Source: an uncultured Demequina sp.
GTDB taxonomy: Bacteria > Actinomycetota > Actinomycetes > Actinomycetales > Demequinaceae
DNA length: 31,885 nt
Reading direction: 5' to 3'
Assembly (NCBI GenBank): GCA_937925595.1
Contig: CALALQ010000500.1
Span: 1 to 31,885 of the forward strand
In this document: one piece after another, positions 27,544 to 31,885 of the stretch
Layout: every line of letters begins with the position of its first letter
Numbering within the stretch: the first letter of the stretch is position 1
Translations under genes and position numbers: made by a program
Notes under the pieces: generated by a model
What the model saw: the letters and a program-made list of their open reading frames with translations, nothing else
The model's database searches: none
What the model was told of the DNA's origin: nothing

Positions 27544-29241
27544 ATGACCCGTCCATATCGTCGTCGCGCCATTGGCGCGGCACTTGTTGGAGTGGTGGTG
27601 ATCGGCACCTTCGCGGTGTCGATGCCGGCCTCCGCCGACAACACCCAGAACTATTTCGCCTCACCAGGCAATGTGAACTCGTCGGATCCGTACGTGTTCC
27701 GGTGCAACCAGTATGGAGTCGCCGGCTGGTGCATGGTCAGTTCGCAAGATCTCGGCATCGCGCCTTTGAACCCCGGGCTGCCGGGCGAGAACTACTACCC
27801 CATGGAACGCACGCTCATGCGCTTCTCACAAGATGGCCTCAAGTGGTCCGCACCGCAGGTGGTCAGTGACGAGGCCTACATGAGAGCCAGGTCTGGGCAC
27901 TATGGCAAGAAGGTTGCGCTCGGGAAGCATATGTGGGCGCCCGCCGTGCGACGCGTGGGCCTCGACACTGACAACTACGGCAGGCAGTACCTTTACGTGC
28001 CTGGCTTGACGAACGCAAACGACAAGTATTCATCGCGCATATTCACAACCGTGTGGGAGGGCAATCCCACCTACAACCCGTTCAAGGCTGCGGCAGGACA
28101 GGTTGGCGATCCCGGTGTCAGAGAGGTGACGGGCGCACCGGCGGGCCTTTACATGAGCGACCCCGACGTCTTCTCAGACGCTGTCAATTGGCAGAGTGAC
28201 ACGAGCAAGGACTACCTGCTGTGGGCTGACGGAGACGCTGGCAACTGCGGTGGTTTGTCTATGCGCAAGATGACGAGTTGGCACACGATCCAGTCGTTCA
28301 CTGACCCTGCCACTGCACAGGTCAAGGTGACGGGATTCCCGACCGCCTGGAACTGCACGCCCGCCGGCTCTGCAAATCCGCATCCGTACTTTGAGGGAGC
28401 CTCGCTGTACAACCTCAGCAACTTCCGCTGGACCAGCACGGAGGGCAAGCCCGGCAAGTACACGATGGTCTTCGCGGTGAAGCCCAAGACGGTGCCTGCG
28501 GAGTGCCGCAGTGCAGTAGGCGAGACCAACTCCAGCTTCGAGGCGATTGCTTACGCAACCTCGAACACTGTCACCGGCCCTTACGCCTACCAGGGCATCA
28601 TCATGTGCGGCAGCACCACCGAGTGGACCAACCAGGCGTCTCTCATGGAGGTCAAGGGCGCGAACGGAGAGTGGCGGCTTGTCCTCGTCTACCACGACGG
28701 TAAAAACCCAGGCTCCAACGGAAACGCGCGCAACCGGCAGGTCCATGCCGAGTGCCTGTACACGGTGGACGGCAGGTTCATCAAGACCATGCGCTCGGAG
28801 GGCATCGCCAAGCTTGATGGCACCAAGGAATGGTGCCTCAAGAACGAGCACATCAGGGCGCTGCGGTCAGTGTCGACGGGCAAGTTTGTCTCGAGCAGGT
28901 CCGACGGACTTGCGGCCACGGCGAGCTACATCGGTCCATGGGAGCAGTTCGCGATGACCCAGTCGACATCGAACGACCTGCGCATCAACTCGCGCAACGG
29001 CTCCAAGTGGGTTTCTTCTGACCGCAATAACGGGAAGATCATTGCGGATCGCACGAGCGTCGGTGACTGGGAGAAGTTCACTCCGGTCAAGGTGGCTGGC
29101 AGCAGCGACATCTACCGGTTCAAGGATTCGCGGGGCAAGTACTGGCAGGTTCAGTCGGACGGCAAGATCAAGGCCGGTTCGAACAACCCCGGTACGAACG
29201 ACAAGTCCTACTGGTTCGTCGTGGAGTACCTGACGTACTAG
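27544..29241 (+). CDS. Secreted GH43-like beta-propeller protein with C-terminal beta-trefoil
   Basis: 565 aa. Signal peptide 1-31 (ending ASA). Residues of about 40-440 read as a five-bladed propeller of the GH43 kind: SSDPYV with D48 as candidate base, MWAPAV (130-135), MSDPDV with D206/D208, HPYFEGASLY with E304 as candidate acid, and VYHDG. Six or more Cys suggest disulfides. Residues of about 446-565 form a fascin/FRG1-like beta-trefoil (IRALRSVSTGKFVSS, then two similar units), probably a sugar-binding module. GH43 enzymes mostly cut arabinan, xylan or galactan; this subfamily is not recognised and activity is inference. AGGAG (27533-27537) precedes the ATG. GC content appears slightly lower than in neighbouring genes. 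Confidence 0.75.
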   Translation: MTRPYRRRAIGAALVGVVVIGTFAVSMPASADNTQNYFASPGNVNSSDPYVFRCNQYGVAGWCMVSSQDLGIAPLNPGLPGENYYPMERTLMRFSQDGLKWSAPQVVSDEAYMRARSGHYGKKVALGKHMWAPAVRRVGLDTDNYGRQYLYVPGLTNANDKYSSRIFTTVWEGNPTYNPFKAAAGQVGDPGVREVTGAPAGLYMSDPDVFSDAVNWQSDTSKDYLLWADGDAGNCGGLSMRKMTSWHTIQSFTDPATAQVKVTGFPTAWNCTPAGSANPHPYFEGASLYNLSNFRWTSTEGKPGKYTMVFAVKPKTVPAECRSAVGETNSSFEAIAYATSNTVTGPYAYQGIIMCGSTTEWTNQASLMEVKGANGEWRLVLVYHDGKNPGSNGNARNRQVHAECLYTVDGRFIKTMRSEGIAKLDGTKEWCLKNEHIRALRSVSTGKFVSSRSDGLAATASYIGPWEQFAMTQSTSNDLRINSRNGSKWVSSDRNNGKIIADRTSVGDWEKFTPVKVAGSSDIYRFKDSRGKYWQVQSDGKIKAGSNNPGTNDKSYWFVVEYLTY

Positions 29242-29258
29242 TGGAATCGACGCGGGGT

Positions 29259-29288
29259 GGGGGTCCTGGGCGCGTTCCCGGGGCCCCC
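29259..29288. terminator. Two-way hairpin between convergent genes
   Basis: 12-bp stem (29259-29270 with 29277-29288; two G-U pairs on the plus strand) around CGCGTT, between the GH43-like gene and ktrA. There is no T-run on either side. Confidence 0.6.
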
Positions 29289-29298
29289 GCTCTGGCGT

Positions 29299-29964
29299 CT
29301 AGGGGCGCTGCGCGAAGCGCTCAAGCAGTTCGCCTTCGCCGGCCACGATGAGCAGGTCCTCGGGGCGGACGAGCGTGTCTGGGGTGGCGTACTCGAACGG
29401 ATGACCCGGGCTCTTCACGCCAATGACCTGGATGCCGTACTTGGCAGACAGGTCGAGCTTGTCGAGAGTGAAGCCGTGGGTCTCGAGTGGCGGGCGCATC
29501 TTCACGATCGTGAAGCCGTCCTCCACCTCGATGTAGTCGAGCATGCGGCCGCCAACGGAGTGGGCGACGCGGATGCCGGCCTCACGTTCTGGGAGCACCA
29601 CGTGGTGGGCGCCGATGCGCTCAAGGATGCGGCCGTGCTGCGCGGAGATGGCCTTGGCCCAGATCTCCTGGATGCCCAAGTCCACGAGGTTTCCGGTGAT
29701 GAGCACGGAGGCCTCTAGCTCGTTGCCGATGCCCACGACGGCGGCGGCGAAGTCCTTGGCGCCAAGCTGCTCAAGGGCGAGGGGGTCGGTGAGGTCGGCC
29801 TGGACTACGGGGACGCGTCGGGACCACTGCTCGACGAGGCTTGCGTCCTTGTCGACGGCAAGCACCTCGATGTCCATCGAGTCCAGGGTGTCCGCGATGG
29901 CCGACCCGAAGCGGCCGAGGCCGACTACGAGGACGCCTCGGGAGGTGGTGTCGGTGTTAGCCAA
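29299..29964 (-). CDS. ktrA: K+ uptake regulatory subunit KtrA/TrkA (RCK)
   Basis: 221-aa cytoplasmic protein. A Rossmann RCK_N domain begins VLVVGLGRFGSAIADTL (nucleotide loop GLGRFG, 15-20) and includes LAVDKD and VQADLTDP. An RCK_C domain follows from about residue 135. In this family it forms a ring that gates the KtrB channel in response to ATP/ADP, and RCK_C may bind c-di-AMP. It starts inside the end of ktrB (8-bp overlap). Confidence 0.93.
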   Translation of the reverse strand: MANTDTTSRGVLVVGLGRFGSAIADTLDSMDIEVLAVDKDASLVEQWSRRVPVVQADLTDPLALEQLGAKDFAAAVVGIGNELEASVLITGNLVDLGIQEIWAKAISAQHGRILERIGAHHVVLPEREAGIRVAHSVGGRMLDYIEVEDGFTIVKMRPPLETHGFTLDKLDLSAKYGIQVIGVKSPGHPFEYATPDTLVRPEDLLIVAGEGELLERFAQRP

Positions 29965-31330
29965 CGAGGGGCCTTTCTGCTGGGTACCGGATGACGCGTC
30001 GCTCTCTATTCAACGCTAGTGCGGCGACGACGGTGAGTGAGCCAACGCGGCCCACATACATGAGGACGATAAGCGTGACTTTGCCTGCGGTGTTGAGGTC
30101 ACCCGTGATGCCGGTGGACAGGCCGCAGGTGGCGAAGGCCGACACCACCTCGTAGAGAGCACGGTCCAGGGGGATGTCGGTCACGGCCATGAAGACCGCT
30201 GTGCCGACGAGCACGGTGAACAGGCTCACAAGGGTCACGGAGACGGCGAGCCGCAGGACCTCAGTGCCGATGCGCTTGCCGAACGCCTCGATGTCGCGGC
30301 GGCCACGCAGCTCTGCCCAGATCGCGAGCAGAAGCACGGCAAGGGTGCCTACCCGGATGCCGCCTGCCGTACCGCCGGAGCCGCCGCCGATGAACATGAG
30401 CACGTCCTCCGTGAGCCACATCGATTGGCTTGCTTCTCCCGCATCAAACGACGCGAATCCTCCCGAGCGCTGGTTGATGGAGTGAAAGATGACATTGCCT
30501 ATCGACTCCGCCGTGTTCATCGCACCGAGGGTCTTGGCGTTGCCCCACTCGAACAGCGCGAGCAGCGCGGCGCCCGCGAAGAGAAGCACGGCGGTCATGG
30601 TGAGCGTGAGCTTGGTGTGCAGCGCCCAGCGCTTGGGGTTGCGCCATTCGCGGATCAGGTTGAGGTACACGGGGAAGCCAAGGGCACCGATCAGCACGCC
30701 AAGGCCAATCGGGGCGAGCACCCAGAAGTCACCGGCGTAGGGGTACAGGCCCACGGGGTCCGGCGAGAAGCCAGCGTTGTTGAACGAGCTCACCCCGTAG
30801 AAGATCGAGTAGCCCAGGGACTTCACAAAGCCGTAGTCCAGCGTGAGGAAGCGCGGGAACAGGGCGGCCGCAATGACCAGTTCGGTGACCGTCGAGACCG
30901 CGACGATCAGGGTCAGCAGCGATCGCACGTCGCCAAGGCCGCTCGCGCGCGCCTCGCGGGCGGCAAGCATTCGCTGGGTGAGGCCGATGCGCTTGGCGAC
31001 AGCCAGACCGACGAGCGTCGCGAGGGTCATGATGCCAAGGCCGCCCACCTTGATGCCCAGTCCGATGATCGTCAGGCCCCATGCGGACCAGTAGGTGCCG
31101 GTGTCGACGGTGGTCAGACCGGTGACGCACACCGCCGACGTCGCGGTGAACAGGGCATCCACAAAGGGCGCACGCACACCGTCCTTGGTTGCGAAGGGCA
31201 GCTCAAGGAGCAGGGTGAAAATGCCAATGATGAGGACGAACGCTGAAAGTGCGATGCGCGCCGGATATTGGCGGGCGGTGTCCTGAATCCATTCGCCGAT
31301 GGCGTGACGGACACCCTCTGCCGTAGTCAT
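29957..31330 (-). CDS. ktrB: K+ uptake channel subunit KtrB/TrkH
   Basis: 457-aa membrane protein with four pore-loop repeats, the filter Gly residues standing in TSAVCVTGL, SFNNAGFS, NQRSGGF and FATCGLSTG. The GGGSGGTAGGIRVGT loop is the flexible gate typical of KtrB. It imports K+ with Na+ or H+ coupling and is gated by KtrA. AAGGAGG (31334-31340) stands unusually close to the ATG (3 bp). Confidence 0.95.
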   Translation of the reverse strand: MTTAEGVRHAIGEWIQDTARQYPARIALSAFVLIIGIFTLLLELPFATKDGVRAPFVDALFTATSAVCVTGLTTVDTGTYWSAWGLTIIGLGIKVGGLGIMTLATLVGLAVAKRIGLTQRMLAAREARASGLGDVRSLLTLIVAVSTVTELVIAAALFPRFLTLDYGFVKSLGYSIFYGVSSFNNAGFSPDPVGLYPYAGDFWVLAPIGLGVLIGALGFPVYLNLIREWRNPKRWALHTKLTLTMTAVLLFAGAALLALFEWGNAKTLGAMNTAESIGNVIFHSINQRSGGFASFDAGEASQSMWLTEDVLMFIGGGSGGTAGGIRVGTLAVLLLAIWAELRGRRDIEAFGKRIGTEVLRLAVSVTLVSLFTVLVGTAVFMAVTDIPLDRALYEVVSAFATCGLSTGITGDLNTAGKVTLIVLMYVGRVGSLTVVAALALNRERRVIRYPAERPLVG

Positions 31331-31405
31331 CGCCCTCCTTGAGCCGGTAATCGCGGCGTTCTGCGCTCAGTGCCGCCGTTATCACTATCGGCAGTTGTCA
31401 CAGGG

Positions 31406-31434
31406 TTCACAACCTTCACTTTCGCCCCTACAGT
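31406..31434 (+). promoter_or_regulatory. Likely promoter of the HTH gene
   Basis: TTCACA (31406-31411), 17-bp spacer, TACAGT (31429-31434), 58 bp before the ATG. It lies in the spacer shared with divergent ktrB. Confidence 0.55.
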
Positions 31435-31492
31435 GGAGCCACAAGACGGCCGATATCAGCGGTGAAGTCTTGAAAAGGGAGCACACTGAAAC

Positions 31493-31732
31493 ATGGCAAC
31501 GGACGGCGCTGCACGCACCACGTTCCTCACCGTAGCTGAGGTCGCGGAGATGGTCCGCGTCTCGCGCATGACGGTGTACCGCTGGATCCACTCGGGCGAA
31601 CTGCCCGCTGTGCGGTTCGGGCGGTCTTTCCGTGTGCCCCAGCAGGCCGTCGAGACCTTCATGGAGCAGGCCGAGCTCGCAGGCGGCTACATCTTCGAAG
31701 ATGACGATCAGGCCACTGGCGCTGTAGGCTAG
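31493..31732 (+). CDS. Small excisionase-type (BldC/MerR-like) HTH protein
   Basis: 79 aa. LTVAEVAEMVRVSRMTVYRWIHSGELPAVRFGRSFRVP (12-49) is a winged HTH of the excisionase/BldC group. The tail ends in an acidic stretch (FEDDDQ). AAGGGAG lies upstream. The gene precedes bS22, an order I recall from many actinobacteria, where the protein is a chromosomal regulator rather than a phage excisionase. Its target is unknown. Confidence 0.88.
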   Translation: MATDGAARTTFLTVAEVAEMVRVSRMTVYRWIHSGELPAVRFGRSFRVPQQAVETFMEQAELAGGYIFEDDDQATGAVG

Positions 31733-31740
31733 ACCACTGT

Positions 31741-31757
31741 GCGTCAGCCGCTGACGC
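31741..31757 (+). other. Hairpin between the HTH gene and bS22
   Basis: Perfect 7-bp stem GCGTCAG / CTGACGC with a CCG loop, 8 bp after the HTH stop. No T-run follows; it may set the relative expression of the two genes. Confidence 0.55.
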
Positions 31758-31786
31758 CCACAAGTGTCTAGATCAAGGTTGGTCCC

Positions 31787-31885
31787 ATGGGTTCCGTCAT
31801 CAAGAAGCGCCGCAAGCGCATGTCGAAGAAGAAGCACCGCAAGCTGCTTCGCAAGACGCGCCACCAGCGTCGCAACAAGAAGTGA
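31787..31885 (+). CDS. Small ribosomal protein bS22 (AURKAIP1/COX24 domain)
   Basis: 32 codons plus stop, ending on the last base of the window. The product begins [19 protein letters not shown] and is almost entirely Lys, Arg and His. It matches actinobacterial bS22, first seen in the mycobacterial 30S subunit and related to mitochondrial mS38. It binds rRNA near the decoding region. AAGG lies 8 bp upstream of the ATG. It is easily missed because of its size. Confidence 0.93.
   Translation: MGSVIKKRRKRMSKKKHRKLLRKTRHQRRNKK

Noticed and set aside
31493..31732. Excisionase-like HTH taken as a sign of an integrated phage or plasmid
   Set aside because: No integrase, att repeats or phage genes are near, and the neighbours are housekeeping genes including bS22. 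It fits a chromosomal regulator.

Overview
The window is high-GC DNA with densely packed genes and GTG as well as ATG starts. Its gene content is actinobacterial: a dnaK-grpE-dnaJ-hspR operon with HAIR operators, the tiny ribosomal protein bS22, LGFP repeats, and a mycobacterial-type dCTP deaminase. A cellobiose phosphorylase very like the Cellulomonas enzymes suggests Micrococcales, near Cellulomonadaceae or Demequinaceae. The taxonomy is inference from remembered families. No tRNA, rRNA, CRISPR array, complete insertion sequence or prophage was seen.

Layout. 1-3.3 kb: ribonucleotide reductase nrdA (5' end outside the window) and nrdB, then a strong terminator. NrdB has Phe where the radical Tyr should be and Glu as first metal ligand, which is the class Ic (Mn/Fe) signature. 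3.6-5.9 kb: a Bcr/CflA-type MFS exporter and an unknown membrane protein. 5.9-9.6 kb: a 908-aa membrane-tethered sigma factor (sigma domains, zinc anti-sigma-like motif, one TM helix, large outside domain), divergent from a degenerate GGDEF-like protein. 9.6-10.2 kb: DUF167 and VOC proteins in convergent arrangement. 10.3-14.3 kb: hspR, dnaJ, grpE and dnaK on the minus strand, with promoter and two HAIR sites. 14.4-17.0 kb: a secreted LGFP-repeat protein. 17.1-21.05 kb: a rhodanese, then the thiamine transporter thiB-thiP-thiQ (minus) behind a TPP riboswitch. 21.05-22.9 kb: an excalibur-domain fragment, a DUF559 nuclease-like gene flanked by two copies of a 61-bp palindromic element, and dcd. 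23.0-27.4 kb: cellobiose phosphorylase, a Gre-like factor behind a terminator-like leader hairpin, and gdhA. 27.5-29.2 kb: a secreted GH43-like propeller with a beta-trefoil. 29.3-31.9 kb: the KtrA/KtrB K+ uptake pair, divergent from an excisionase-type HTH protein and bS22.

How the genes work together. nrdAB and dcd both serve dNTP supply. The heat-shock operon is a closed HspR feedback loop. Cellobiose phosphorylase and the GH43-like protein fit a plant-polysaccharide degrader. ThiBPQ imports thiamine under riboswitch control, with ribosome-binding-site sequestration likely.

Most novel signals. (1) The 12-mer GCCCGACGCTGT occurs eight times exactly, in coding and non-coding DNA, on both strands and in different reading frames. 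A close variant forms an inverted pair in the dnaK-grpE gap, reminiscent of DNA-uptake or Chi-like sequences. (2) The DUF559 gene is bounded by two copies of a palindromic element and abuts a truncated gene, like a small mobile cassette. (3) The membrane-anchored sigma factor. (4) The class Ic-type NrdB.
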